Positions 52,001-59,088 are shown, counted from the stretch's first letter. The stretch: 64,000 nucleotides of DNA from VAXT01 sp963794605 (GCA_963794605.1 CAWCEN010000002.1:1426001-1490000); one strand, 5' to 3'. Program-made: numbers and translations. Notes: generated by a model from the letters alone, not told the origin.

Positions 52001-52197
52001 CGGGAGAGCATGCGGCGGTAGCTCTCGGCGTCGAGGCGCTCGCCGAGCGGCGTCGAGTCGATCACGTCCGAGAAGACGATCGTGACCGTCTTGCGCATCT
52101 CGCGCGCGGCGGCAGGCTCCTCGAGGGGAGCCCCACAGGCGAGGCAGAACCGTGCGTGATCCGGATTGGCCTCGCCGCAGCGGGGACAAGCGGCCAT
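49072..52197 (-). CDS. Adenylate/guanylate cyclase-AAA-TPR regulator with zinc ribbon
   Basis: 1,041 residues from ATG 52197. A zinc ribbon (Cys 4, 7, 18, 21 in CPRCGEANPDHARFCLACG) precedes a class III nucleotide cyclase domain (about 35-215: VTIVFSDVIDSTPLGERLD with metal-binding Asp, and KFIGDAVMAVFG). Then comes a STAND-type AAA ATPase (about 240-560; Walker A GTAGIGKSRL, FDDLQWAE) and TPR-like helical repeats to the end. It probably makes cAMP in response to a signal sensed by the ATPase/TPR part. It is read divergently from ffh across 49 bases. Confidence 0.9.
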   Translation of the reverse strand: MAACPRCGEANPDHARFCLACGAPLEEPAAAREMRKTVTIVFSDVIDSTPLGERLDAESYRRMLSRYFIEVSRVLEHHGGTVEKFIGDAVMAVFGIPIVHEDDALRAVRAVTELRASLHQLNEELRAEYGMELRLRTGINTGEVVAGDPGEGQAFATGAAVALAQRLEATASPGEILIGDTTYQLVREAVLVEPLEPLELKGKSQPVRAWRLLGVLSGAPAFARRTDAPMVGRDQELERLGTAFEEAATTRECRVISVIGTAGIGKSRLVKELLTSVEEEASVLTGRCLPYGKGITYWPLRDLVRRAAGEVSREGIEKLLDGEPEAEKVAARVSGAIGIAGSTSAPEETMWAVRRLLEHLARERPLVIAFDDLQWAEATFLDLIEYLLGWIRDAPILIVCMARPDLLESTPGWLAAVPNAASIVLEPLSEPEAETLLELLRGETDLSADLFSRITEASEGNPLFVEQMLAMLTENGSAPSDLTIPPTIHALLAARLDRLEPEERAVIERASVIGKEFWRGAITELTPAREREAAGPGLMTLTRKEFIEPAVSIFPDEDGFRFRHILIRDAAYLEIPKTTRAQLHERFAAWLEEAAGDRAVELDEIIGYHLEQAHAYRAEIGPGVDSSELAARAGERLAAAGRRAVVSRGDVSAGAELISRAVDLLPRDHPERPALLIDLGRARMRTGDFAHADEALTEALEAATAAKDRRLELRTTIEREFFRTFTQPEGSALDDSSVADRTIPLLEELGDDEGLAKAWLLKSEPAVNAGLWGARAEALEQALEHARRAGDTTEVGAMMFFHAQALYYGRTPVPEALARCERYLAEQADDRLLEASVSTVLAGLRAMQGDFDEARKMYSQARSIHEELGRRFRVVTVAALIAAEIEQLADQPEEAVSILRWSYDTVREMGAMSATATIAGFFADALSVAGRSAEAVEISGFAEQHAPGSDAVVQVLWRMARARAFAEQDPSAGDELARDALTRARETDWPDLQARALACVAQVIGPGDEQSSLLAEARELYERKGNVAAAARLLAQSPTAS

Positions 52198-52232
52198 GTC
52201 CCCCACAAGTATGGAGAGAAGAGGCCCGCGAG

Positions 52233-52238
52233 TACACT
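52233..52238 (+). promoter_or_regulatory. -10 box (TACACT) for ffh
   Basis: TACACT is 8 bases before ATG 52247, consistent with a leaderless transcript. The 49-base gap also holds CATACT facing the cyclase gene on the other strand, so the two promoters overlap. Confidence 0.5.
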
Positions 52239-52246
52239 GGCCGACG

Positions 52247-53584
52247 ATGTTCGACGCCCTTTCTGACCGCCTCCAGGCGGCGCTGCACGACGTTCGTGGC
52301 CGTGGCAGGCTGGACGAGGACGCGATCTCCCGCGCGATGCGCGAGATCCGCCTCGCGCTGCTCGAGGCGGACGTCAACTTCAAGGTCGTGAAGGACTTCG
52401 TCGCGCGTGTCCGTGAGCGGGCGCTCGGCGCTGACGTCACGAAGAGCCTCACACCGGGACAGGAGGTCGTCCGCATCGTCCACGAAGAGCTGACCGCGCT
52501 CATGGGCAGCGGCGACTCGAAGCTCGCGTTCGCCAGCCGCCCGCCCACCGTGATCCTGCTCGCCGGGCTCCAGGGCTCCGGCAAGACGACGACCGCCGCG
52601 AAGCTGGCGCTGCTCCTCCGCAAAGAGGGTCACTCGCCCGCACTCGTCGCTGCCGACCTCGCGCGCCCGGCCGCCGTCGAGCAGCTCGAGCAGCTCGGCC
52701 GCGAGCTCCAGATCCCGGTCTACACGGCGTCCGACCCGGTGAAGGCGGTCACGACCGGAATCGACCAGGCGCGGAGCGAGGGCAAGGACGTCGTCATCCT
52801 CGACACGGCGGGCCGGCTGCACGTCGACGAGGCGCTCATGGAAGAGCTCGCCGCGGTGCGCAACGCGTCGAAGCCGACGAACGTCCTGCTCGTCCTCGAT
52901 GCGATGACGGGCCAGGAAGCGGTCTCGGTCGCGGAAGCGTTCCAGGAGCGAGTCGCGTTCGACGGCGTCGTCCTCACGAAGCTCGACGGAGACGCTCGCG
53001 GCGGCGCCGCTCTTTCAGTGAAGGCGGTAACGGGCAGGCCGATCAAGCTCGCCTCGATCGGCGAGAAGCTCGACCAGATCGAGTATTTCCATCCCGACCG
53101 CATGGCCTCCCGCATCCTCGGGATGGGCGACGTCCTGACTCTGATCGAGAAGGCCGAGGCGGCCGCCGACGAGGACGAGCAGGCGCGGCTCGAGCAGCAG
53201 TTCATGGCCGGCGAGTTCACGTTCGACGACTTCCTGGCCAGCTACAAGATGCTGCGCCGGATGGGGCCGCTGAAAGGCGTGCTCTCGATGATGCCGGGCG
53301 TCGGCAAGCAGCTCCAGGGCATCGACATCAATGAGAAGGACATGGGCCGCGTCGAGGCGATCGTGCTCTCGATGACCCCCCAGGAGCGTCGCATGCCGCA
53401 CCTGATCGACGGCTCGCGGCGCAAGCGGATCGCGGCGGGCAGCGGCACGTCGATCCAGCAGGTCAACCAGCTGCTCTCGGCCCGCAAGCAGATGCAGAAG
53501 ATGATGAAGCAGATGAAGAAAGGCAAAATGCCGGGGCTCCCGCCGGAGCTCCTAGAGCAAGCGCAGCAACAAGCTCGAAAGTGA
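52247..53584 (+). CDS. ffh: Signal recognition particle protein Ffh
   Basis: 445 residues from ATG 52247. The N domain starts MFDALSDRLQAALHDVRGRG; the GTPase has G1 GLQGSGKTTTAAKLA, the I-box ADLARPAAVEQL, DTAGRLHVDEAL, TKLDGDARGG and the closing GEKLDQIEYFHPDRMASRIL (in part). The C-terminal M domain (about 320-445) is rich in Met, binds SRP RNA and signal peptides, and ends KKGKMPGLPPELLEQAQQQA. A -10 box 8 bases upstream favours this start over ones further up. Confidence 0.97.
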   Translation: MFDALSDRLQAALHDVRGRGRLDEDAISRAMREIRLALLEADVNFKVVKDFVARVRERALGADVTKSLTPGQEVVRIVHEELTALMGSGDSKLAFASRPPTVILLAGLQGSGKTTTAAKLALLLRKEGHSPALVAADLARPAAVEQLEQLGRELQIPVYTASDPVKAVTTGIDQARSEGKDVVILDTAGRLHVDEALMEELAAVRNASKPTNVLLVLDAMTGQEAVSVAEAFQERVAFDGVVLTKLDGDARGGAALSVKAVTGRPIKLASIGEKLDQIEYFHPDRMASRILGMGDVLTLIEKAEAAADEDEQARLEQQFMAGEFTFDDFLASYKMLRRMGPLKGVLSMMPGVGKQLQGIDINEKDMGRVEAIVLSMTPQERRMPHLIDGSRRKRIAAGSGTSIQQVNQLLSARKQMQKMMKQMKKGKMPGLPPELLEQAQQQARK

Positions 53585-53609
53585 GTGACGAAGCGAAGCG
53601 TTCGTGGGC

Positions 53610-53703
53610 GGAGCCGGGCTTTGCCCGAGCGCAGCCTCGGTAATGTTGGCTGCGGCAATGTGTGAAGGAGGGGGCTCATGGGGGAACCATGGGTTCCCCC
53701 ATG
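53610..53703 (+). repeat. 94-bp two-hairpin repeat element, copy C
   Basis: Plus-strand copy of the element at 13608-13701, exactly the same length. The left hairpin is CGGGC-TTT-GCCCG (53615-53627); the right is a perfect 12-bp stem, CATGGGGGAACC-ATG-GGTTCCCCCATG in parts (53677-53703). They are joined by 48 bases ending in GGAGGGGGC. It fills the ffh-rpsP gap. Confidence 0.8.
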
Positions 53704-53720
53704 CTGAACAAAGGAGATAG

Positions 53721-53966
53721 ATGGCAGTTCGTATCCGATTGACCCGCGTCGGGTCGAAGAAGAACCCGGTCTACCGGGTGGTCGTGGCAGACTCGCGCTC
53801 GCCGCGCGACGGCAAGTTCATCGAGATCGTGGGCCGCTACAACCCGCAGACCGACCCGTCGACGATCGACTTCGACGAGGAGAAGGTCAAGGACTGGCTG
53901 TCCAAGGGCGCGACGCCGTCGAACACGGTCGCGCGGCTGCTCAAGAAGGCGAACGTCGGTGGCTGA
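53721..53966 (+). CDS. rpsP: 30S ribosomal protein bS16
   Basis: 81 residues from ATG 53721 with the ribosome-binding site AAAGGAGAT. AVRIRLTRVGSKKNPVYRVV and the rest of the small beta domain are typical; the length is normal. Its stop overlaps the khpA start by 8 bases, the usual rpsP-khpA-rimM-trmD arrangement. Confidence 0.97.
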   Translation: MAVRIRLTRVGSKKNPVYRVVVADSRSPRDGKFIEIVGRYNPQTDPSTIDFDEEKVKDWLSKGATPSNTVARLLKKANVGG

Positions 53967-54189
53967 GCTGCTCGCGCACCTCGCGCGGCAGCTCGTCGAC
54001 GAACCGGACGCGGTGGAGGTCGAAGAGGTGGAGCGCGAAGGCGCGACCGTCCTCCAGCTCCGCGTCGCGAAGGCCGATGTCGGCAAGGTGATCGGCCGCC
54101 AGGGTCGGATCGCGCGGGCACTCCGGGCGATCGTCCGCGCGAGCGGAGCCCGGTCGCACCGCCGCGTCGTGCTCGAGATTCTCGAGTAG
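53959..54189 (+). CDS. khpA: KH-domain RNA-binding protein KhpA
   Basis: 76 residues from GTG 53959. The KH loop is VGKVIGRQGRIARALR, and the whole protein is one KH domain. KhpA works with KhpB in small-RNA and cell-size control in Gram-positive bacteria. No khpB is in the window. Confidence 0.92.
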   Translation: MAELLAHLARQLVDEPDAVEVEEVEREGATVLQLRVAKADVGKVIGRQGRIARALRAIVRASGARSHRRVVLEILE

Positions 54190-54196
54190 CGCTCGT

Positions 54197-54853
54197 ATGC
54201 GCGTCGCGGCGCTCTACGACGTCCACGGCGTTCGCACGGCGCTCGAGGCGGTGCTCGCCGAGGTCGAGCGAGAAAACCCGGACGCGATCGTCTTCGGCGG
54301 CGATCTCTTCCTCGGCCCGCAGCCGACGGAGACAGCGGCGCTGGTCCGATCGGTCGACGCGAGCTTCGTCCGCGGAAACTGCGACCGGGAGCCGGACGAC
54401 TGGACCCGCTCCAAGCTCGACGCCGAGACGCTTGCCTGGGCGAAGGGGTGGCCGCTGACGGTCGAGCTGGACGGCGTCCTCTACTGCCACGCCGCCCCGC
54501 AGGACGACATGCGGCCCATCCTGACCGACGCGTCTCCGCCCGAGCGGTTCGACGAGGCGCTCGATGGGGTCGGAGCGCGCCTCGTCGTCGCGGGCCACAC
54601 GCACATGCAGTTCAAGCGCGGCCGCTGGGTGAACGCCGGTTCGGTCGGCTGGCCGCAGGAAGACGACGTCGCCGCGTTCTGGGCGCTCGTCTCCGACGAT
54701 GCCGAGTTCCGTCACACGCGGTTCGACGTCGAGCGCGCGGCGAGCGAGATCCTGGCCTCGGGCTGGCCGGACGCGGAGTCGTTCGTGGCCGAGAACATCC
54801 GGACGGCGCCGTCACGTGCTGAGGCGACCGCCTGGTTCGAGTCCCAGGCGTGA
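54197..54853 (+). CDS. Calcineurin-like metallophosphoesterase
   Basis: 218 residues from ATG 54197. Metal-binding motifs are DVHG (RVAALYDVHG), FGGDLFLGP, RGNCDRE, and GHTH (VVAGHTHMQF), so two metals can be bound. It resembles the YfcE/MJ0936 group of phosphodiesterases; the substrate is unknown. It interrupts the normal khpA-rimM pair and its stop overlaps rimM (GTGA). Confidence 0.88.
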   Translation: MRVAALYDVHGVRTALEAVLAEVERENPDAIVFGGDLFLGPQPTETAALVRSVDASFVRGNCDREPDDWTRSKLDAETLAWAKGWPLTVELDGVLYCHAAPQDDMRPILTDASPPERFDEALDGVGARLVVAGHTHMQFKRGRWVNAGSVGWPQEDDVAAFWALVSDDAEFRHTRFDVERAASEILASGWPDAESFVAENIRTAPSRAEATAWFESQA

Positions 54854-55305
54854 GAGTCCAGGTCGGGAGGGTCGGCAAGCCGCACGGGCTCGAAGGAGCG
54901 TTCGTCGTCGAGCAGGCGAGCGATGATCCGGAGCGCTTCGCGGAGGGCGCGACCCTGCTCGTCGGCGGAGAGCCGGCTCGGATCATCGAGTCGAAGCGCG
55001 CCGCAGGCCGGCCGGTGATTCGGCTCGACCGCGAGGCCGAACGCGGCGATGCAATCGAGCTCGACCGGAACGAGCTGCCCGAGCCCGAGGAGGGCGAGTA
55101 CTACGCGTTCCAGCTCGTCGGCCTCGAGGTCGAGGAAGCCGGCGGCGCGCCGCTCGGCCGCGTGACCGAGGTCTCGTCCGGCACGGCGAACGACGTGCTC
55201 GAGCTCGACACCGGCCTCGCGCTCCCGCTCGTCGACGCGTGCATCCAGGAGGTCGATCTGGCCGCGGGTCGAATCGTTGTTCAAACCGGCTTCACTGACC
55301 GATAG
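54850..55305 (+). CDS. rimM: 16S rRNA processing protein RimM
   Basis: 151 residues from GTG 54850. RimM helps mature the 3' domain of 16S rRNA. VQVGRVGKPHGLEGAFVVEQ is the standard start, followed by YYAFQLVGLEVEE, GTANDVLEL and PLVDACIQEVDLAAGRI. It lies directly upstream of trmD. Confidence 0.93.
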   Translation: MRVQVGRVGKPHGLEGAFVVEQASDDPERFAEGATLLVGGEPARIIESKRAAGRPVIRLDREAERGDAIELDRNELPEPEEGEYYAFQLVGLEVEEAGGAPLGRVTEVSSGTANDVLELDTGLALPLVDACIQEVDLAAGRIVVQTGFTDR

Positions 55306-55320
55306 CTACTCTCCCTCGCT

Positions 55321-55980
55321 CTGCGAATCGATGTCTTCACGCTCGTCCCTCACGCGTTCGCCTGGCTCACCGAGCAGCGGCCGCTCGCTGCCGTGCTCGG
55401 CACCGAGCTCGAGCTCCGGCTGCTCAACTACCGCGACACGACACCGCTCCGGAACGGCCAGGTCGACGATGACCCGTACGGCGGCGGGGCGGGCATGGTC
55501 CTGCGCGTCGACGTCGTCGCGGCCGCACTCGAAGCGGCGTACGGCGAGGATTCCGGCCAGAGGGTGATCGCCCTGACACCCCAGGGTCGCCGGCTCGATC
55601 AGGAGCTGGTCGAAGAGCTAGCCGGAGAAGAGCACCTGACGCTCCTCTCCGCGCGCTTCGAGGGCTTCGACGAGCGCGTCGTCGAGCATTTCGCGACGGA
55701 CGCGGTCTCGATCGGGCCGTACGTCCTGTCCGGCGGCGAGTTGCCGGCCATGGTTCTGATCGACGCGATCGCGCGCAGGCTGCCGGGAGCGCTCGGCAGC
55801 GAGGAGTCGGCCGTCGAGGAGAGCTTCTCCGCGGAGCTCGAGGGTGGTCTCGAATATCCGCACTACACGAGGCCGGCCGAGTTTCGCAGCTGGCATGTCC
55901 CGGAGATCCTGCTCTCCGGCGACCACGGAAGGATCGAGGAGTGGCGACGAGAGCAAAGCCGCGCAAGGACCGCGTCCTGA
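55321..55980 (+). CDS. trmD: tRNA (guanine37-N1)-methyltransferase TrmD (start codon CTG)
   Basis: 219 residues. The N-terminus RIDVFTLVPHAFAW is the typical TrmD start and falls right after CTG 55321, the only near-cognate start between the rimM stop and this sequence. The first canonical codon, GTG 55393, would remove it. SPOUT-fold knot motifs are DDPYGGGAGMVLR, GPYVLSGGELPAM and EYPHYTRPAEF. It methylates G37 next to the anticodon and prevents frameshifting. The 3' end overlaps lepB by 40 bases. Confidence 0.9.
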   Translation: MRIDVFTLVPHAFAWLTEQRPLAAVLGTELELRLLNYRDTTPLRNGQVDDDPYGGGAGMVLRVDVVAAALEAAYGEDSGQRVIALTPQGRRLDQELVEELAGEEHLTLLSARFEGFDERVVEHFATDAVSIGPYVLSGGELPAMVLIDAIARRLPGALGSEESAVEESFSAELEGGLEYPHYTRPAEFRSWHVPEILLSGDHGRIEEWRREQSRARTAS

Positions 55981-56594
55981 GAAACCCCATCGACGTCTTG
56001 ACGCATGGCCTTCCGCGCCAGTGGCGCATCGCCATCGACTGGGCGATCACGATCCTCGGCGCGATCGCGATCGTGCTCGCGATCAAGGCGTACGTCGTCA
56101 ACCCGTACCGGATCCCGTCGTCCTCGATGGAGCCGACGCTGCACTGTGCGCGGCCCGGGAGCGGCTGCGAGGCCCGGTGGTCGGACCGCGTGCTCGCGAA
56201 CCGGTTCATCTACCACTTCCGCGATCCGAAGCGGGGCGAGATCGTCGTCTTCAAGACCCCGCCGGCCGCGGAGGTCGCCTGTAACAGCGGCGACGCCGGC
56301 GGCGGCGAGACGTTCGTCAAGCGCCTGATCGCGCTCCCCGGAGACCGGTGGCGCGAGCAGGACGGCTTCATCTACCTGAACGGCAAAAAGCTGAACGAGC
56401 CGTACGTGAAGGCCGATCGCCGGGACACGGAGACGATTCCGGAGAAGACCGTCCCTTCGGACCAGTATCTGATGCTGGGCGACAACCGCGCCTCGTCCTG
56501 CGACTCGCGCCGCTGGGGCACGGTTCCGCGGAAGAACCTGATCGGCCCCGTGTTCGCGATCTACTGGCCACCGGGGCGACTCGGCTTCAAGTAA
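55941..56594 (+). CDS. lepB: Signal peptidase I
   Basis: 217 residues from GTG 55941. One transmembrane helix (about 30-50) leads to the catalytic box with Ser in IPSSSMEPTLH, the Lys box VKRLIALPGD, and the C-terminal boxes GDNRASSCDSRRWGTV and GPVFAIYWPP. It removes signal peptides outside the membrane. The paired copy that follows has lost its nucleophile (see 56597-57137). Confidence 0.95.
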   Translation: MATRAKPRKDRVLRNPIDVLTHGLPRQWRIAIDWAITILGAIAIVLAIKAYVVNPYRIPSSSMEPTLHCARPGSGCEARWSDRVLANRFIYHFRDPKRGEIVVFKTPPAAEVACNSGDAGGGETFVKRLIALPGDRWREQDGFIYLNGKKLNEPYVKADRRDTETIPEKTVPSDQYLMLGDNRASSCDSRRWGTVPRKNLIGPVFAIYWPPGRLGFK

Positions 56595-56596
56595 CC

Positions 56597-57137
56597 ATGG
56601 GGCGCGGGCGCCTTCCGAGAGGGAAGCTCCTGAAAGCGCTGTTCTTCCTGGCGATGATCCTCGTGAGCTTCGTCGTCGTCCTGTTCGTGACCTCGATCGC
56701 CTATCGCGTGCCGAGTTCCGCAATGGAGCCGACCTTCCACTGCGCTGACCCTGGGTCCGGGTGTGAGGCGGACCACATGGACCGCGTGCTCGTCTCGCGT
56801 TCCATGTGCCGGCCGCTGTGACCCTCGCCTGCGGAGGCGTCGGTGAGGGCGCCGTCTACCTCAAGCGCGTGATCGCCTCCCAGGGGAGCGTTGGCGTGAG
56901 CAGAACGGCTTCATCTACGTCAACGGGACGAGGCTGGACGAGCCGTACGTCGAGCCCGAGCGTCGCGACCAGGAGACGATTCCGGAGCGGACGGTCCCGA
57001 AGGACGAATACGTGCTACTGGGCGACAACCGGTCGAGCTCGTGCGATTCGCGCCGCTGGGGCACCGTTCCCCGCGACGACCTGATCGGGCCCGTGTACGC
57101 CGTCTACTGGCCGCCTGGGCGCCTCGGCTTCAAGTAG
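56597..57137 (+). pseudogene. Second signal peptidase I gene, decayed
   Basis: Tandem copy of lepB from ATG 56597. The catalytic box reads VPSSAMEPTFH, so the nucleophile Ser is Ala. After DRVLVSR the sequence that would encode the region up to PAAVTLAC is missing about 50 bases, and the frame stops at 56819-56821. A further one-base deletion after KRVIA shifts the frame again; then LPGERWREQNGFIY and the C-terminal GDNRSSSCDSRRWGTVPRDD are intact to the TAG at 57135. No single frame encodes a whole protein. The Lys box is kept. Confidence 0.88.
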
Positions 57138-57185
57138 GAGATCGATCGGCTAGCATCTGGCCAAGGCCCGCCGGGCCTCCTTGTC

Positions 57186-57728
57186 ATGACCAATCCGATC
57201 GAGCTACTCGAGCAGCGCCAGCTGCGATCCGACCTGCCGGTCTTCAAGGCCGGCGACACCGTGCGCGTGCACTTCCAGGTGATCGAGGGACAGCGCCGGC
57301 GCGTCCAGGTCTTCGAGGGTATTGTCATCAAGCGCCAGGGCGCAGGCGTGCGGGAGACGTTCACGGTCCGCAAGCAGTCGTTCGGCGTCGGGGTCGAGCG
57401 CACCTTCCCGCTCCACTCGCCGAAGATCGAGAAGATCGAGGTGCAGGCGGTCGGGGACGTCAACCGCGCCAAGCTCTACTACTTGCGCGCAAAAGTGGGG
57501 AAAAAGGCGCGCGTCCGCGAGGTGCAGCAGGGCGCCGCGGTATCCTCGGCGCGTGCCAAGGTCGAGCCCTCAGCCGACGGTGACGAGCCCGTCGACGAGC
57601 AGCCCGTTTCCGAAGAAGCTGTCAGCCCTGAGCCCGAAGCAGAAGAGCCGGCTGCTGCCGACGAAGACGGGGCAGAGGCTGTTGAGGTTCGACCGAAGGC
57701 TCGGCGCTCGCTTCGTCGCAGGGGCTGA
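57186..57728 (+). CDS. rplS: 50S ribosomal protein bL19 with acidic C-terminal extension
   Basis: 180 residues. NPIELLEQRQLRSDLPVFKA and FKAGDTVRVHFQVIEGQRRR (overlapping pieces) and the VERTFPLHSP motif identify bL19, normally about 115-130 residues. The C-terminal 60 residues are Glu/Ala/Pro-rich and end RRSLRRRG. The last 47 bases also encode the start of rnhB in another frame. A GGCCC-GCC-GGGCC hairpin lies just before the start. Confidence 0.94.
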   Translation: MTNPIELLEQRQLRSDLPVFKAGDTVRVHFQVIEGQRRRVQVFEGIVIKRQGAGVRETFTVRKQSFGVGVERTFPLHSPKIEKIEVQAVGDVNRAKLYYLRAKVGKKARVREVQQGAAVSSARAKVEPSADGDEPVDEQPVSEEAVSPEPEAEEPAAADEDGAEAVEVRPKARRSLRRRG

Positions 57729-58323
57729 CGAGGCAGGTCGCGGTTCTCTCGCCGGCCCGCTCGTCGTCGCCGGCGTTCTCCTCGACTACGACTCGCTGCG
57801 CGACCATCGTGTTCGGCCGCTTGCGCAGCTGAACGACTCGAAGCAGGTCTCGCCGGAGGACCGGGAGGAGCTGTTCCGGGCGGTTCTCGACGGCGCGGCG
57901 GGGATCTCCGTGCAGGTCGTCTCGCCGGGCGAAATCGACCGCGTTGGTCTGCATCGGTCGAACCTAAACGGGCTGCGCCGTGCGCTCCACGCGCTGTCCC
58001 CGCCGGCCGAAGCGTGCCTCGTCGACGGCTTTCGGCTCGGGCCCTCGGCGCCGGAGCACGTGGCGGTCGTCGACGGCGACGAGCGGAGCGCTGCGATCGC
58101 GGCGGCCTCGATCGTGGCGAAGGTCGTCCGCGACCGGACGATGCTGCGGATGGACGCGCTCTACCCGCGGTACGGGTTCTCCTCGCACGTCGGCTACATC
58201 ACGCCCCGCCACTCGCGGCTGGTCCGCGAGCACGGTCCGTGCGACATCCATCGCCGGTCCTTCCAGGCGCTCTGCTACCTGAGTGAAGAAGACGCGGCAG
58301 CGCGGCTCGCGGCGGCCGTCTAG
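57682..58323 (+). CDS. rnhB: Ribonuclease HII
   Basis: 213 residues from TTG 57682, inside the rplS tail. It removes RNA from RNA-DNA hybrids. The first catalytic region is VAGADEAGRGSLAGPLV (DEAGRG), then AACLVDGFRLG-like and ASIVAKVVRDRTM, GFSSHVGY. AGAGG precedes the TTG. The same frame stays open further upstream with some RnhB-like sequence (GQRLLRFDRRLGARF), so the start may be slightly earlier. It leads to yraN. Confidence 0.92.
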   Translation: MRFDRRLGARFVAGADEAGRGSLAGPLVVAGVLLDYDSLRDHRVRPLAQLNDSKQVSPEDREELFRAVLDGAAGISVQVVSPGEIDRVGLHRSNLNGLRRALHALSPPAEACLVDGFRLGPSAPEHVAVVDGDERSAAIAAASIVAKVVRDRTMLRMDALYPRYGFSSHVGYITPRHSRLVREHGPCDIHRRSFQALCYLSEEDAAARLAAAV

Positions 58324-58660
58324 CACCCGCGCGACCGGAACGCGCGCCGAGCGGCGTGCGCTGTGGCACTACCGGCTGCGCGGCTACCGGGTGCTGGAGA
58401 CGAACGTCTGGATCGGCGGCTACGAGCTCGACCTGGTGCTGCGCCGCGGCCGGACGATCGTCTTCTGCGAGGTGAAAGCAAAGGGCAGCGATGCGCGAGG
58501 CGATCCCCTGGAGATGGTCACGGCGGAGAAAGCCCGCCGACTGCGTCGTGCCACCGAAGCGTGGCTCGCCGCGAGCCCTGAAGCCGCTGGCTGTGAAGCG
58601 CGCTTCGACGTCGCCGCCGAGCGAGCGGGCAAGCTCCAGGTCGTTGCAAACGCCTTTTGA
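58283..58660 (+). CDS. yraN: YraN (UPF0102) family endonuclease-like protein
   Basis: 125 residues from GTG 58283, overlapping the rnhB end by 41 bases. The restriction-endonuclease-like core is RGYRVLETNVWIGGYELDLV, then IVFCEVKAKG, with the ExD...ExK metal-binding set (E in YELD, E in CEVK). Its role is not settled; relatives lie beside rnhB and comM/dprA, as here. Confidence 0.9.
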   Translation: MKKTRQRGSRRPSSTRATGTRAERRALWHYRLRGYRVLETNVWIGGYELDLVLRRGRTIVFCEVKAKGSDARGDPLEMVTAEKARRLRRATEAWLAASPEAAGCEARFDVAAERAGKLQVVANAF

Positions 58661-58827
58661 CTTCGAGCAGGCCTACCTGCGGATAGACGATCCCCATGCG
58701 CAGTCGGGGTTCCACAGCTCGGCCGAGCCGCTTGGAAGCGGCGCGAAGGACGACCGTTGAGGCGATCGACAAGCTGGGAACGTTCCTCGACGTCGGCTGC
58801 GCGAACGGCCTGCTGAATCGACCGTGA
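58656..58827 (+). pseudogene. Remnant of a SAM-dependent methyltransferase gene
   Basis: Starts out of the yraN end as FDFEQAYLRIDDPHAQSGF, then, after one extra C at 58728-58729, continues as RLEAARRTTVEAIDKLG and TFLDVGCANGLL, which is SAM motif I. The frame then stops (TGA 58825-58827). The rest of the enzyme is gone. The pieces fit a DVGCANGLL-type class I methyltransferase. Confidence 0.7.
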
Positions 58828-59088
58828 CCATATCCTCCATCTCGCTGCTTAGGCGCACGGGCACGAGCACGACCGTCGTCCCCGAAGCCGGGCTCGAAAA
58901 CGCTGTGTCGTCGGTCGTGATCTCGGGCCGCGGGGCGGCCTGAACCACGAGAGACAGAAGGGGTTTGAGCCCTTCGGGGTGGCTCTGCGCCTTGCACGTG
59001 TCCCCTCCCAACCCGCGCAAACTGAGCAACAAAAGTGTCTATGCAGTCAATAGGAGACGCCGGAGGTCCGTAGAAGTTGGTCGGGGCG
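58828..59088 (+). other. Non-coding stretch before the DNA methylase
   Basis: Together with the preceding relic this gives over 400 bases without an intact gene. Short open frames on both strands lack codon bias, ribosome-binding sites and any family sequence. A small hairpin AAGGG-N7-CCCTT lies near 58959-58977. The sequence is likely decayed coding DNA. Confidence 0.5.

Noticed and set aside
49363..52266. A 967-codon open frame on the plus strand opposite the cyclase gene
   Set aside because: It is the antisense frame of a high-G+C gene. It has no family motif and is Arg/Glu/Leu-rich; the minus-strand frame has clear cyclase and ATPase motifs.
58673..59032. A 119-codon minus-strand open frame in the gap before the DNA methylase
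   Set aside because: No start signal, no recognised family and its sequence overlaps the methyltransferase relic.
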